A stretch of DNA of 64,000 nucleotides from Breviolum minutum Mf 1.05b.01 (GCA_000507305.1 DF239645.1:270312-334311), one strand, 5' to 3'. Shown: positions 30,850 to 43,801, counted from the first letter of the stretch. The notes: a model not told the origin generated them from the letters alone. Made by a program: numbers and translations.

Positions 30850-33217
30850 TAAAAAAAACATCCTTCAGAGGTCATCGCCATCTCATCGGAGGCACCAATT
30901 CTTCGTTCACGATGCGTGATTTCATGGCGTAACACCTCGGCGTGGGACCCACAAACATCGAGGTTAACACCCGAGTACCGTTTGTATATGATTTGTACAA
31001 ACCGAAAAAGTGGGGAAAGATGTTGGGTTTCGTTTTGGAGAAAGACATGTATATATTTCTTGGGATAATGATATGTTTCTTTGACTTTGAGAAGCATGAT
31101 CGCGATAACATCATTTAAACAAGTAATAATAGGTTCGGAAAAACACCAAACTAATAATTAAGTCTTTACTCCCCAGAAAAGAAACTCGGATTTTCCGTGT
31201 TTGCTGGCCATCAAACAGCAGATGTCTGGTATACGGTACAACGAAAAAAGCGCCAAAGATATGTTGACATATATTTATGATTATTTATGTAAGAATCTCA
31301 GTAAAAATTTGATAGTTTCATATACTTTACCAACAGCAAATAGATCTTCAGTAACCCAGTAAACGGTCTAAATGGCTACCAGTCATTTTGGAGAATCCTT
31401 CCCAAAGACCCACCAAACTTAGAAATGTTGACGCCTAGCCACATAGCAGCAACAATGACACGCTCCATTTGCAGCAGGAAAGTTGGCCTTGGAAATCGAA
31501 AGATGCAGCAAAATGATGAACGATTTTTTTTTACCATTTTCTTCTGCCATGGAAGCTTGAGAGGTAGGTCACTAGGTCACACAAGCAACTCAATCTATTC
31601 AGAAAAAATGGAGGTTCCTTACACCCCGGAAGATTAACATGGAACCTGACAAGACGCCCCTGGTAGAGGAAAATCATTTTCCAAACCATCATTTTCAGGT
31701 TCAAGCTGTTAATCTTCGGGGGTGTACGTTTTTTTCTTCCCCCCCAAAAAAAAGGCAGGTCATCAAGAAACCATACGGACCATCATTTGATCCTTCTAAC
31801 GACCTTCGAGGATGAGACCACCCTTACTTACCCTACTGCTCCAATGGACAGATTCTGCGCGACGTTTCCATCAGGTCCAAACAGCTGGGTTTTTTTATCA
31901 CGACGCCATGAGACTGATACATGAGACACCAAAAAAAATGTTTGCCTTTTACAAGAAAATTATCTTTCCAAACCATCGCTTGTTTGGCTATTGATATCAA
32001 ATTTCAGTGCAGCCCGTTCACAAATCTGGGAAAAACATCCATGAACTCGAATGGAATCTGGTAGAGTTTCACCAATGTTTCGTCCAACCATGGATTGGTT
32101 CAAAGACCTCTACGTTTTTTGCGGGTTATTGGTGATGAAGATTTCTGGTTCCTTAAGAATCCCCTGAAAAACTGGAATTTCTAGGGATGCAAATGGTCTC
32201 AACCACCAAGCGTACCCACTTACCCTTTGATGATGTATGATATACTATACTCAATGATTGCATTCCGCCGGAGGGAAAAAAAGACATCTTCTAACAACCC
32301 CCATGCGCAGGACAACCAAAACCTGTCATACCAAGATGCAAGTAGATCACTTGTGCCGCCTGAAAACGTAAAGCTTAGCAGCTTAGCACAATCAAGAAAT
32401 CTGGGATGAACACTTATTGGAAGCAACATCCCAGTCATCCTAACTGCTCGGTTTTCAGCATTTTACCTTGGAGATTTCCCATGCGAGCAGATAGCAAAAA
32501 TTCCCAGGTCATACCTGTGACTCAATGACTCACGATGTTGTAGGCTTCGGATTGGTTTGGAAAGTGGAAGATGTTTGGAGATAGATTAGTTTGTGCATTT
32601 TCAATCATCTGCTACGTCGACTTAAAGTACCAGTCGATTTTTTTTCTCGCTTGTTTTTTGGGAGTTCTGCCTCCCTACTTAAAGTACATGGAAGGCAAGT
32701 TTGCTCCCAAATTTCCACAACGTCGGCAACGCGTGAATGTTTTCGAGCACGCCTCACCGTGGACGATTTCATGCCGACGTAGAAGGACTTCAGCCGTTTC
32801 GGTCAGGATGGTCTTCAGGATCTCGCGTTCCTGGTGTGTCGGACACATTGGGCACATTTGGCCTAGGGTGTCAAGGTGATGTGAAAAGATGTCATGCTGG
32901 AATGCAAAAACAAATCCCATGTCACAACCCTGTCTGTGGCTCTGCAAGTCACATAAATGTTGAATGTTGTAATAAGTAAAAAAAAATATAAGTGAAAACC
33001 TCTTGGTTTTCTCCAGTTCTTGAATTTTCATCATAGGTAAAACGATTATTTTCGGCTCTTAAAACAATGAAATTGAAGGTATGTCCCTCCCGGCTGCACC
33101 CCCAAACTCCCAGGAGCAACACACCCACCTGGTTGGGCAAGGAGTCAACCTTGGTGAGGCCCCAATCTTCAGCAAGATCTTCCATATTCGCGGCGGACAA
33201 ACTTCCATGCTCAACAC
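30850..33217 (-). CDS. Unrecognised helical protein with CPMCP motif, five or more exons
   Basis: Exons (minus): 33217-33129, 32862-32758, 32359-32323, 31884-31837, 31487-31454, 30935 to about 30860, with a possible further one starting at 30504. From 32862 to 30935 all phases agree. The first exon reads VEHGSLSAANMEDLAEDWGL and ends LPNQ at CAG|GTGGGT; one exon between it and 32862 seems to be missing. The chain then gives QMCPMCPTHQEREILKTI, TETAEVLLRRHEIVHGGTS, LLASWYDSCLDLMETSRR, ICPLEQPTFLLQMERVIV and LRHEITHRERRIGASDEM. Donors here are all GT where resolved, and the acceptors are AG|G except CAG|C at 31884. No domain family is recognised. It is mostly amphipathic helix with a possible metal-binding CPMC. 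Confidence 0.55.
31621..31726. mobile_element. Family C MITE-like element
   Basis: ACACCCCGGAAGATTAACAT ... CTGTTAATCTTCGGGGGTGT inverted ends. Confidence 0.8.
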
Positions 33218-33391
33218 CTCAGCTTCCAGACTTCCAGCCGATTCCATCCTGGAACCACCCACCTAAAACCTAAAAAAAACATCTAGGAAAATCCCGGCGA
33301 AACACAGGGTTTTTTTCTAATTGGGGGGTGGGAGATTATAGGTATATTTTGACGTTTTTTTTTGGGTGAGAAAAGATTGGGTGCATCTTCA

Positions 33392-33495
33392 CTAGTTGGT
33401 GGTTTCAACCCATTTGAAAAAATATGCTCGTCAAAATGGGAATCCTCCTCAAAATAAGGGTGAAAATTTCAAAAATATTTAAAACCACCAACCAG
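33392..33495. mobile_element. Family A MITE-like element
   Basis: CTAGTTGGTGGTTTCAACCC ... AAACCACCAACCAG inverted ends with a diverged core. Confidence 0.8.
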
Positions 33496-33818
33496 TTCAC
33501 CGAAATCCATCTTTCCATGGTTTCAATCGATTTCGGTGTCTCGGATTCATGGCTTGACCCATTTTCAAGGAAAAACGGCGAATTTTTTGTCGACGAGGAA
33601 ACGGGCTGATCTTTTTTCAAGCAGGATCCAATGGTTGCTTTGGACCTTTACTAAAAATTTTTGGAACATGACCATTCTTGAGAGGAATAGGAAAGCCATG
33701 GAAGTTGAACTAATTACTGAAAACTAACATGACATTGGAAAACCACCATTTTCAATGAGAAATACATCTTCATTTTCATGGTCCACTCTCCAGCCAGTCA
33801 GACTGGGGCTACTACCTC

Positions 33819-33844
33819 GGATCCTCGCATCCCAGCGAGGATCC
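33819..33844. repeat. Perfect 10-bp-arm hairpin
   Basis: GGATCCTCGC and GCGAGGATCC around a 6-base loop, in non-coding sequence. Confidence 0.95.
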
Positions 33845-34181
33845 AAGTCTCAGCATTTGGGGTGTCTCTCTTTGTCAAAAATCAATCAGTCAGTGGGTTG
33901 AACTCAAAAAAATGCATGATCTTCCCAAGAAAGTCGGAAAAAAAATCAAACATCAAGGTAAAACTCCAATAAAATCCCAAGGGAAACAATCTTTGAAACG
34001 CCATGATCCATTTATTCTGATGTCTGACACTGTTATTGGCTACGTAAATTAGAATGCTTCAAAAAGATAGATGACCTGGACTTCCGTAAGAGAGAGATTC
34101 CCCTACCAGTCTGGCATCATAGAACTGGGATACACTTGATATGAACAAAACTCTTGAAATAGGTGGGCAAAAGTTTGTTCA

Positions 34182-34297
34182 TACTGTTCGTGGAAGAAAT
34201 CCTGCACCACCTGGTATATATTAAAACCTTGTACATAATGGGATATTTACAATCTTTACCATATCACCTGGGTGCAGGAATTTCTTCCATCAACGGC
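34182..34297. mobile_element. Family D MITE-like element
   Basis: TACTGTTCGTGGAAGAAATC ... GAATTTCTTCCATCAACGG inverted ends with CACCTGG cores. Confidence 0.8.
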
Positions 34298-34825
34298 ATA
34301 GTCATTTAATTGAGGTGATCTTGTAATAGGATGATGTATGGATTATGTTATCCTACTGCCTGTTTCCTCCCCATTTCAGGTTCTAGATTCTAGACGCCAA
34401 TATCGCAGGATCGAGCTTTGAATGTTTTTTTTGCGTGAAAGTTCGACACCAAGCGTCGCATGAAGTCATCCATCTTCTGCGTGCTATGTAAGGTATGTAC
34501 AGCGGCCTTGGACAAGCAGCCATGCCAGGCCCCAAATGTAGTTGGAAGCAACCAAGATGAGTTTAGAAGTCAAGGATTTTGGTTCACCCCCCCCACCTAG
34601 GATTCCAGGTACCACCAGGTTTTTTTGAATATTTTTAGTAGGAGATCCCGATAAACCACCATTTGCCATTGCTACTGGGTGAGGGGTAGATCCGATCAAT
34701 GATGGAGTGAAGAAAAAATGAACCTGAATTAGAATCTTAAGTGAAAATTACTCCATCTACTCAACTTCGCGCTCGTCCATTTGTGGTGCTATATATACAT
34801 ATATAAAGATGATATGCACATAAAA

Positions 34826-34987
<162 letters not shown>

Positions 34988-35336
34988 CCTATGCATACTA
35001 CTATTACATGCTCACTTCGCCCCCACCCCCCTCCCACAGAAAAAAATACATCATCACCATGTGAAGAACACAAACCCGCACCAACAAAAAGAAACCACTC
35101 TTCTTTGGTTTTTGAGTCTTGAGCTTATACTAACCCTCCAGAGAATAAAGATGGATGTCTCAAAAATCACGATGAATGAATGAGTGTATATGCAACATAT
35201 TGAATCTATTCACAAATTTGGACAAATGGAACCTGAAACTGAAACCTGTGATCAAATAACAAAACTCCCCTTACTTACAGGACTAGGCAGGGTAGTATAT
35301 ATGATATGGCCTCCCAAAAATAGCATTTCACATATA

Positions 35337-35448
35337 CCCCCCCTCTGAAAAGTAACAGCAAAAGCCCCTGAAAATTGGTGGTTGGAAGACGTATCTTTCC
35401 TTTTGGGGCTCGGCCTATTTTCAGGGGCGAACTATTAGTTTTGTCCCC
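35337..35448. mobile_element. Family C MITE-like element
   Basis: CCCCCCTCTGAAAAGTAACA ... CTATTAGTTTTGTCCCCC. The ends are diverged, with internal AGCCCCTGAAAATTGG. Confidence 0.65.
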
Positions 35449-36811
35449 CGATACTTTCTGGTAAGCTAAGGGCTCCCCTTTTCAGGACCTTATCCCAAAA
35501 AGTCACTCGTTTCCAACTGTGGGGATTTCCGTTCCCTTCCACGTTCCCTTCAAATTTGTCCCTTATGTTTGTAGCCCTTTACTCTATTTAAAGGATTTGT
35601 ACCCCCTATATATTTTAAAAAAAAACTGGCCGGTTTTTCAAAGGTTTTTCATCGCTATGGAAATTGCCTTACAAAAAAAATCCTCTCATGGAAACTTTCC
35701 CTTGAGGCTCCTGACAGGTGGAATGAAAGAGAAGGTTACCTCAAGTTTCAGCAGCATCAAGTCACAACGAATACCCCAAAAAACTCCTGTCCGCATGTGT
35801 GTGTGTTTGTTGCGTGCCAAAAAAGGCAGTGTATATATATATATATATACACAAGTAACATGTATTTCAATATATATGTATGCCTATCAAGGTCCCTCGT
35901 GATATAGTTTATACACTATTCTTCTTTTTCATATTGTTCAACAACTATGGACTATATATATATACATACAATATATATATATACATGTACATAAATGATT
36001 ACGTGGTATCTATGTTTTCAAAAAATGAATGAACACATCACAGTTGATGATCTATCTTGAACTCACCACCAGCCAAGGGAACTCGGTGATCCAAGCGTGC
36101 ACGCAAGCAACGAGGCAACCTCGGTGGCCATTTTTTCCCTGAGCAACTTGAGGCCAACTCGGATCATGGACCAACAAAATTTGGAAATTACATGGAAATT
36201 AAACTCTCTCTCGTTGTTTCAACACCCCTTTGGAACACACCCCAAACAACCTTTACCACTGGGCTTTTTGAAGGGATTCCTTTCATAGTTGGTGAACGGG
36301 GGATTGCCGATTAGGTGTGCGATATCGGGGTGTGTTGTAAGTTCCTTGGAATCTAGATACTCATGGAAATTTACAATAATTTCTACCTAATTAATGGAAA
36401 AATCAATGGGGATCAATTAATTGACCATAACTTTCAGCACATTTGAAAGATCTATCTATATAATCATGTGGCTGGGAAGTTGTATTTTTTCATGGCCTAA
36501 GCTGAATACACTGTCATTTTGTAAGAATACAGAATGGGATATGAAAGTTGCGAATCTTAGCTTCAACCCCCTTGGGTTCAAGCCAAGCCATGCAACCCCC
36601 AAAAAAAATATGTGGACAAATGCTGGTTTGCTTAATGATGGGAACCCCCTTAAGAAGGGACAATCGAGTATACTCTTTGTAAAAACTAACATGGGACCTA
36701 AAAACTGTTTTTTTAAGAAATTAAATCCGGTTGGATCCCACGTTTCTTCGATCCTGTTTCTTCGTTGTTTTTTTTGGTGCTGCGAACTCAGGACTTTTGG
36801 GGTTTTCTCAC

Positions 36812-37911
36812 CCCAAAAAAGGCCCACCAGCCAGGCCACAACGTTGGTGGTGATTGCAAGGGCCAAATGATCTCTCGCAAGACCAAATAAGTAGCTCCTT
36901 ATGGTTTGTGGTGCTTGCTTGGTGAGATGAGATTCACGTTGGAGAGTCATTGTTGAGGATCTTTGGTGAAGGTGTCATTTCAAACATGAAGGGAAAATGT
37001 GAACATATCAATCATGGTGTCTTGTGGGGAAAAAACCGTAGGATCTCTGCATGACTTTTTTCGGAACATGTACCGCATATGACGCCCTGTTGGTAAACAT
37101 TAGTGGTTACAAAACAAGGTTGAAAGAACAGTAGGGTGCAACTTGAGAAAGTTCCCTTGCTGCTCACACGAAGGGCTCACACCAAAAGTGGAGCAATGTA
37201 GTCTGCATATCTCTTAGCGATGGTTGCAGACAAATGAATAGCAGAACATTCCCACTCAACTGCTGCCTATCACAACTAAAACTCCCTCCAAACTCACAGA
37301 AAATTCTTTGAAGTTTCCGAAAGGATTGATTCACAAAAATCAAGAAGATGAGTTTCCCAACCAAACATCGCTATCCATGTGTTTTTTTGGGGGTTCTTAC
37401 CAAAAAAGTCAGAAGCTGAGACCGAAAAAAAAACAAGATATCCTGAAAAACTCACTGCAAGGGGTCTAAACTACCACCAAAATCTGTATGACTTAAGCTT
37501 TTGCAGGGTAGGAAAACTCCCAGTTTTCCGTTTTCCGCGCTGGAAAAGTCCATGAGATGAAAGGTAGGTTCCGCATCCTAGCACTCCAGGTGGTTCCAGG
37601 TCAACCATTGGTTCCCTACATAAGGCCGGCTATTAAACCCTTATGAATCTGGGGGGTTAGGTTATGGGGGTGGGTTGACTAGCCATGAGCTTAGACATTT
37701 ATTCCCTATCTCCGAGCACCTAACAAAAAACTCATCAGCTGTCTCGTCTCTTCAAAAAATCAGCCCGGCCCGTAAGTGAATCGAGACCCAGCTGGCGAAA
37801 AAAACTCACTCAACCAAGGGACGGACCAACAAGAGAAAGAAATTGATTGCAGCTGGGAGATAAAAAACTGGCGACCATTCCCTTGACAGCTCATTGTCCG
37901 TGAGGTAAAGC
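36812..37911 (-). CDS. Two exons encoding adjacent transmembrane helices
   Basis: Exons 37911-37810 (after TCTGAG|G, donor GA|GTGAGT) and 36897-36812 (after ATAAG|G, donor G|GTGAGA) join in matching phase. The first reads LYLTDNELSREWSPVFYL then PAAINFFLLLVRPLV. The second reads SYLFGLARDHLALAITTNVV then AWLVGLFW. Two hydrophobic segments separated by a short charged loop indicate a multi-pass membrane protein. It may be the C-terminal membrane part of the large gene beginning upstream at 63.7 kb, or a separate gene. The intervening exons are not resolved. Confidence 0.55.
37599..37682. mobile_element. Family E inverted-repeat element
   Basis: GGTCAACC ... GGGTTGAC ends with TAAGGCCGGCTATTAAACCC in the centre. 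Confidence 0.65.
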
Positions 37912-38953
37912 CTCAGAAGCTTTGTTGCAAAGCTTAAGATGAGCCCACTTTTTCCTTCGCCAAGATTTATCTTTAAAAAAAAGAAGACCAGTGGCAATCT
38001 ACCCATTTTGAGATGCTCGGAAACCCCAATGGTTGGTCCGGTGTTGCTATTCATGTGGCATATTCCCAGCCATGAGAATCAAGCGCTGCATGCAACTGAC
38101 AAGGGAAGGATCCCACCCGTCACAACATGGCCAAGCATCCCAGAAAGCCTTCCCAAAAAATCATGTCCATAAATATATGTATGTATCAAATTCATAATGT
38201 TTCGACTTAGTTATTCATTTATACCAACTACGACCCTCTAATGAAACATACCTATTTTTCTTTCGAACATATCTTCCACCATAAGGTGGGCCATTTTTTT
38301 CAGCACTCCCTGCCTTACCATGTTTCATCTACCAAGATACATGGTACGAAAAAGTCGGCCCAGCAAGATCCATGTGAAGGTCGCCAGGGATTGAAACTGC
38401 AATCGGTCCACACCCATGTAGGCACGATTATCAAAGGGTAAATCCCCTCGGCGGTCGGTTTTTGCCCTGAATTTTTGTCTGCCGAAACAGGGGCCGAAGC
38501 AAAGATGGTAGTTTTGGGATTCCCATGGTAGTTGTGGGATTTTCATGGTAGTTTTGGGATTCCCATGCTTTGTTTGTGGATAAATGTCCATTCTTGAATT
38601 CAAAAATACCTCGAGGCTTGGATACCATTCTTTTTTGTAGCTTCTTGTGCTAGGTATCTCAAACGGAAACAAGCCTCAGATAAATCCGGTTTTTTTGTTG
38701 TATACTTCACCATTCTAAATTACTCTTTCTCCGTCATGGAAGTGGAAAATGTAGTTGAAAGGTAACTACTCTTGGATAAACCCATTTTTAACCGAACCAT
38801 GATTCTTTGATGAAGGGTAATTGTGCTACCATTCACTTCAGCTTTCACCAGCAAAATGCACCCTGTAATTAATTCAAGGATCTCAAGTGCATGTAACGGA
38901 AATAGATCACCAACGTCAGCAGGACCACGGTTCGAGTTTCAGGGCTTAACCAC

Positions 38954-39037
38954 ATGAGGTTGGCAGCAATCAAGATGTAAGTTTTTCTCCTTAGTGGTTG
39001 ACCCCTCGTTACTGCCGGGAACGAGTTCCGAGTTCCC
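38954..39037 (-). CDS. Candidate membrane-protein exon
   Basis: After TTTTTAG|G the minus frame reads GTRNSFPAVTRGQPLRRK then TYILIAANLM, ending at a GT donor (CAT|GTGGTT). If not spliced there, the frame continues into another hydrophobic run (TVVLLTLVIYF). It has basic then hydrophobic character, as at the start of a membrane helix. Confidence 0.35.
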
Positions 39038-39630
39038 CTAAAAAAACCCAACCAAAGATCTCTGAGAAAGGGAAATCCTCTTCCAATCCACTTGAACGAG
39101 ATGGATTGGATGTTAAGATTGGTTCCAGTGATCTGGGTGATCATTTTCAGCTGTTCACCCTAAGGCACCACATTTGCAAGCCCATATGATCTAGCAAAGT
39201 GAAGAGGAATGAGAAGCGTTTTCCCTTTTAGTCTGACTTTATTGCAGTGGAATTTTGTTTGCAATATGTTGAAATATCTCTACATGCATGTAAGTGTGTA
39301 CGTAGTACACATATTCTACATGTGGATAGTGAATGCTAAAAATAGATGTGCGAAATGCGAAGTCCAAAATAAGACTGGACATTTTCTAGACCAATGAATA
39401 ATGAATCTGCTCATTGAACAAACTCGTAAATGGAGATGACACTGGTGCTTGAAACCAATCATATACAGTCAAAATTTGGCATCTGGTAGATAGCTGGTTG
39501 GGGTTATTCGCAACGTTTAAAGTCGGAAAAGATGTGGTTCATCTTTTTCATTTCATTCTGCTGGCTTTTTAAAAATATCTGGGAAGCCAGCATCAAAATT
39601 CGCTGGGCCTAAACTAAAAGCGGGCCTCAC

Positions 39631-39763
39631 CTGTTTCAGGTATCGGATTCCAGTGTTGCTAGGAAGGTCATCAAATGGTAATAACATTTGTTGGAGAGAT
39701 GATATGCTGAGTGGGGAGTTTCCCACTTGGGAATCTGAAAACGAACCCTTGCCCTTGCCCGTC
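39631..39763 (-). CDS. Candidate exon, Ser-rich
   Basis: AG|G acceptor (GACAAG|GACGGG) and a strong donor (AAACAG|GTGAGG) enclose one base plus 44 codons. The reading is TGKGKGSFSDSQVGNSPLSI followed by LQQMLLPFDDLPSNTGIRYL. The two other minus frames are also partly open, so confidence is moderate. Family unknown. Confidence 0.42.
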
Positions 39764-40422
39764 CTTGTCTCAATGAGTCCAGTTTTCATGGTAACTTAAG
39801 GCCACGCACACGCAAAAAATGCCTCCACCCCCCCTTAAGAAATAAAGCCTTGTTTAAGGGATCATTATTAGTCACAAAATCATCTCTAATAAGGCCTCAT
39901 TACCTGGGGTGGCCTTGTTGGTGCCCGGGTGCCCTTAATTCTCCTCCGAGGGGCAACATCATGAAGGACTCGTAGTACCAAAAGTCGGGCTCAAATCCTT
40001 GGAGTTCAAACGGATTTCATGTGAGCGTAACGCTTCCGCAAAAAATCCTGGAATCCTGGTGGTTGTTTAGTAATTATCCAGTCAGTTGGCTATTCAATAG
40101 TCAGTAAGATGGGGTATTGGGTAGTAAAACCAAATTGAATTGTCAATCAAGCAAGGGCAGGAGCCAAATTGACACTACGCACATCTAAAAGCATGATCAT
40201 CATGCCCTAGTCAAAACGGTCAGCCCCTTTTCATCGATGCAATGTATCCTCCGTGACAAATTCACTGCATACTACCCCAGCAATATCTTCCGGACGTTCT
40301 TTTGGCTATCATGAGACTTTGGCAAACACAAGACAAACGGATTTAGTACAGCCTCCTAATGCCATTGGCGCTTCCGCCAATCTATCTGAAGCCAAGCATC
40401 CGTCGTAAAGGAAGCCAAACAC

Positions 40423-40471
40423 GGTCCACATCTCTTTGCTTTGCAAAGTGTAGGATGTCCATCGAAGAATC
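40423..40471 (-). CDS. Candidate short exon
   Basis: AG|G acceptor (ACCGAG|GATTCT), 16 codons reading DSSMDILHFAKQRDVD, then a GT donor (GACC|GTGTTT). Codon-like composition. It lies between the other minus-strand exons of the 36-45 kb region. Confidence 0.35.
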
Positions 40472-40512
40472 CTCGGTGTCAAACAAAACGGATCCAAAGA
40501 AACACCGGGCCC

Positions 40513-40621
40513 TTATAAGGGGGTTTCCTAAAATGGTGGTACCCCAAACACCCCAAAATGATCATTTTTAGTAGGAAAACTCATGGTTGTTGGGTACCAC
40601 CATTTCAGGAAACCACCATAA
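40513..40621. mobile_element. Family B MITE-like element
   Basis: TTATAAGGGGGTTTCCTAAA ... TTCAGGAAACCACCATAA, with the core ACACCCCAAAATGATCATTT shared with 16.2 kb. Confidence 0.85.
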
Positions 40622-41522
40622 AAACCCCATGGAAATTCCAGCTGGAAGGACAGTAAAAACACATCCAACATGACAGCGAGTTTCGCAGACTCCACCCCAC
40701 AGACTCGTCAGTTGCTTAGAGAAAAATGTGTTTTCCCATGTTTTTTCCCCATTCCAACTACTACCTGTTGGTGCGGGGATTCCCCATCATGGGCAATTTC
40801 ACACTATCTAACACCTAAAAGGATAGCATCAAGACCCCCCAAAAAAAGATCAACCCGAACAACCCGCTTTTGCCGTCACCTTTTTCACTGCAAAACAAAA
40901 AAATGTCTCATCCTTTCATCGGCTAACATCCTGAAACATCCACATTCAGTCAATGTCAATGGCCAAGCCGCGCCCATGGAATAATGTACCTCAATTTTAA
41001 ATTTTTGCTTCGGAGCAAGGTGGCACTGGGCCCACCAGATCAGTGGAGCACTCAACACAACCGCTACATCCATGATTCTGTTTGCAACTCCACCCTAAAA
41101 ATAGTTGCACCAACAAACATTGACCACCAACCATCAGCTAACCTTGTGCTTGTTCCATGTATTGTATGGGTGCAAATGATTCGAACTTGCCATGTTCAGT
41201 TCTTGACACAATGAATCATTACGACAGCACAGCCTGTTGTTCACCGCTCCGCCATTCTAAGGCCTTCTCAGGAGGCCACGCTCGTTCTAAAGATTTTGTC
41301 ACTTATTTTGCGTGGAGTACGGACTCTCCGTCACCAAGCACCCAATTCTTTTTTTGGGGGGGGGGGCATCCTTCTGCTCAAAAAAACGGCTATCCATTCC
41401 GATACATGAAAAAGATCCACCTTACGGAAACCGCCTGTTGGAGCGCATTTGTGGGGTTTTCGCTATCTTTTTCGTGCATCCTGGATGCACTTTTTTGGGA
41501 AAAAAATCCACCTTGACATTTA

Positions 41523-41619
41523 CTGGTTGGTGGTTTCAACCCATCTAAAAGATATCAGTCAAATTGGATCATGTCCCCAAATAGGATAAAAATGAAAAAT
41601 ATTTGAAACCACCACCCAG
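41523..41619. mobile_element. Family A MITE-like element
   Basis: CTGGTTGGTGGTTTCAACCC ... TTTGAAACCACCACCCAG inverted ends. Confidence 0.85.
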
Positions 41620-41814
41620 TTTTACTTTAAAAGCCAAAGATACAAGATCACTGGAATTCCAAAGGACCACACTAATAGCCCTACACTTGTCACCAGCTGC
41701 CATTGCTGGTGCGTTGGCGAATCACAATCCACACCTGTCGGAAGGATTCACGAAAGGCCACATCGCTGGGAGTTTTTGTTGCTGGATTCGATTGGTGGGC
41801 TGGGAGCCAACCAA

Positions 41815-41912
41815 CTGGTTGGTGGTTTCAACCCCTTTGAAAAATCTTAGTCAAATTGGAAATCTTCCCCAGGTAGGGGTGAAAATAAAAAATATTTGAA
41901 ACCACCACCTAG
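41815..41912. mobile_element. Family A MITE-like element
   Basis: CTGGTTGGTGGTTTCAACCC ... TTTGAAACCACCACCTAG. It is the second copy within 300 bp and has CCCCAGGTAGGGGTG in the centre. Confidence 0.85.
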
Positions 41913-43601
41913 ACCAACCATGTTCTTTCTTTGGGGCAAAATTTTTCTGCCTCCAAAATTCTGGAGAGGAATTTTCGGAGCACGTGACCGTCGGGTGGCA
42001 ATTGTAGAATCAATCCTGGTTGCCTCTTCCAATCCTTTCCTCTCATGAACATTCTGAATTGATCTGAATTTTCGGCAGCCCAGGAAAACATTGAGGGATT
42101 GCAGAGGCGGGTAGCAAATGCAATTCAAGAGAAACGACAGAGTAACGAAGACACACAATGTTGCTTCTTCAAGCCATCTGGAATGACAATAACAGCCAAT
42201 AACCCTTGCGGTAATGATCTTGGTATGGACCCTCTCCAGCCCAGGATAGGATAGCCCAGAAATTAAAGCTTCATAAGAACTTCTTGAGTCAGAGAACTCG
42301 CCTTAACCTTTCTATTAAGCCCTTGTTCCAAAACAAAATCCGGTTGAAGCGCCATAAACTAAAATGACCCAAAACATTCCGACTCGCAGGGCCCTCATCC
42401 AGGATCCAGGGCCCCCCAACTGCTATCCAGGGCCCAGCGATTTGTGTCCAACCGGTGCCCTCCTGGGGAGTTTTTGGGCAAAGCTCAGCAACATCACGAT
42501 CAACTGTGAACGGACCATCGTCATCATCCTACTCCTGGGACGTCAATGATTCTATATAGGTCACAATCTCCACTCAAAAAAAAGTCCCTAAGAACCTGCA
42601 TTTTCTTTCCTCAGCTCCGATTCGTGATCCCCTATCACTGGGAAGCTTGAATTATCTTCTGCAAACCACTGGTTTCGGACCCACCACAACACCCCTCCTA
42701 CATCCGTTTGTCTGCAGTTGTAAACTGCCAGCAGCTGTGATGTCACCATGGGCTGTAGGAAATAAAGTGCCAACACAGCCAAAGAAGAAAAGGACAACAA
42801 AATACCTGCAGCCCATGGTGGACCCCGTGGACCCCGAGATTTTTGTTGGCTCCACTCAAGTTGTGGGTTTTGTTTCTCCAGCCGGGGAGGTACTGAAAGG
42901 TTGCCAGGTTTTTTGAAGTCCATCAACTATCCCTTCTACTAGGTGGATTTCTTTTTGCAATTGGATGTCACCCAGCTGGAATTTGTCCTTGATGCATTGA
43001 TGCGTGTCTTTTTGCCTTATTTAACTTACTGGACCAAGGGATCAAAACCGTTTCTTCCCTCAAGACTCGAAGTTTTTGGGTTGAGCCGTTGAGCCCCAAA
43101 CAAAAATGATGCCACAAACCACCCAAGAAGGTTTCAGGACTTGGTTGTGAAGCCTAATCCTAGGTCCTAGTCATTCCAAGTGGAAAAACCGAGGCCTGGA
43201 ACACTTTGGGAGAAGTGAAGGTCCAAAACCATGCCATGCCCTTCAGTTCACCTCCTTTGTGTTCATCAAAATGCTGGGTGCAACTGGTGTGTCCCCAAGA
43301 TCCAGCTCGAAACGAACACAACTAGAGGAACGAAGTATAAAACCCCCAAACGATTTGAGGGGTGATGGCGCAACAGGGTCACAATTCGAATGCACTATAC
43401 ATCTTCCATTTCAAATTGTTTGGATTTTTGGACTCCTCCATCTGCTTAACCTGCTACAATTCACAAAAAAAAACATGTGCACTATTACCTATTAGATGCC
43501 TCCAACTTTTTTTGGGGCTCTTATTGGTTCCCACCCGCAACTCGTGTCCACTTTTTTGTTTGGAGATGGATTTTCAAAACTCCACCCCCCCAAAAAAAAT
43601 C

Positions 43602-43663
43602 TAGCTGGTGGTTGTTATTTGAAAAATATGAGTCAAATTGGATCATTTCCCCAAAAAAATCCA
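43602..43663. mobile_element. Family A MITE-like element, truncated
   Basis: The left half only: CTAGCTGGTGGTT through ATTGGATCATTTCCCC. The right inverted repeat is lost. Confidence 0.65.
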
Positions 43664-43707
43664 GGAAAATTCGAAAAAAAGTGTGAGGGGTTTCAATCGT
43701 TTCAATC

Positions 43708-43801
43708 GTGTAAAGTCTGTACCGAAGCAGTCCATTCCGTAGCACTTTGAACACGGTTACATTACAGGTTTGGACATGTGTAAAGTCTGTACCGAAGCAG
43801 T
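43708..43801. repeat. 24-bp direct duplication
   Basis: GTGTAAAGTCTGTACCGAAG followed by CAGT occurs at 43708-43731 and again, identical, at 43778-43801. Confidence 0.95.

Noticed and set aside
42647..43070. Plus frames including VDPVDPEIFVGSTQVVGF
   Set aside because: Protein-like, but isolated on the plus strand. The only neat splice would give an intron of about 35 bases.
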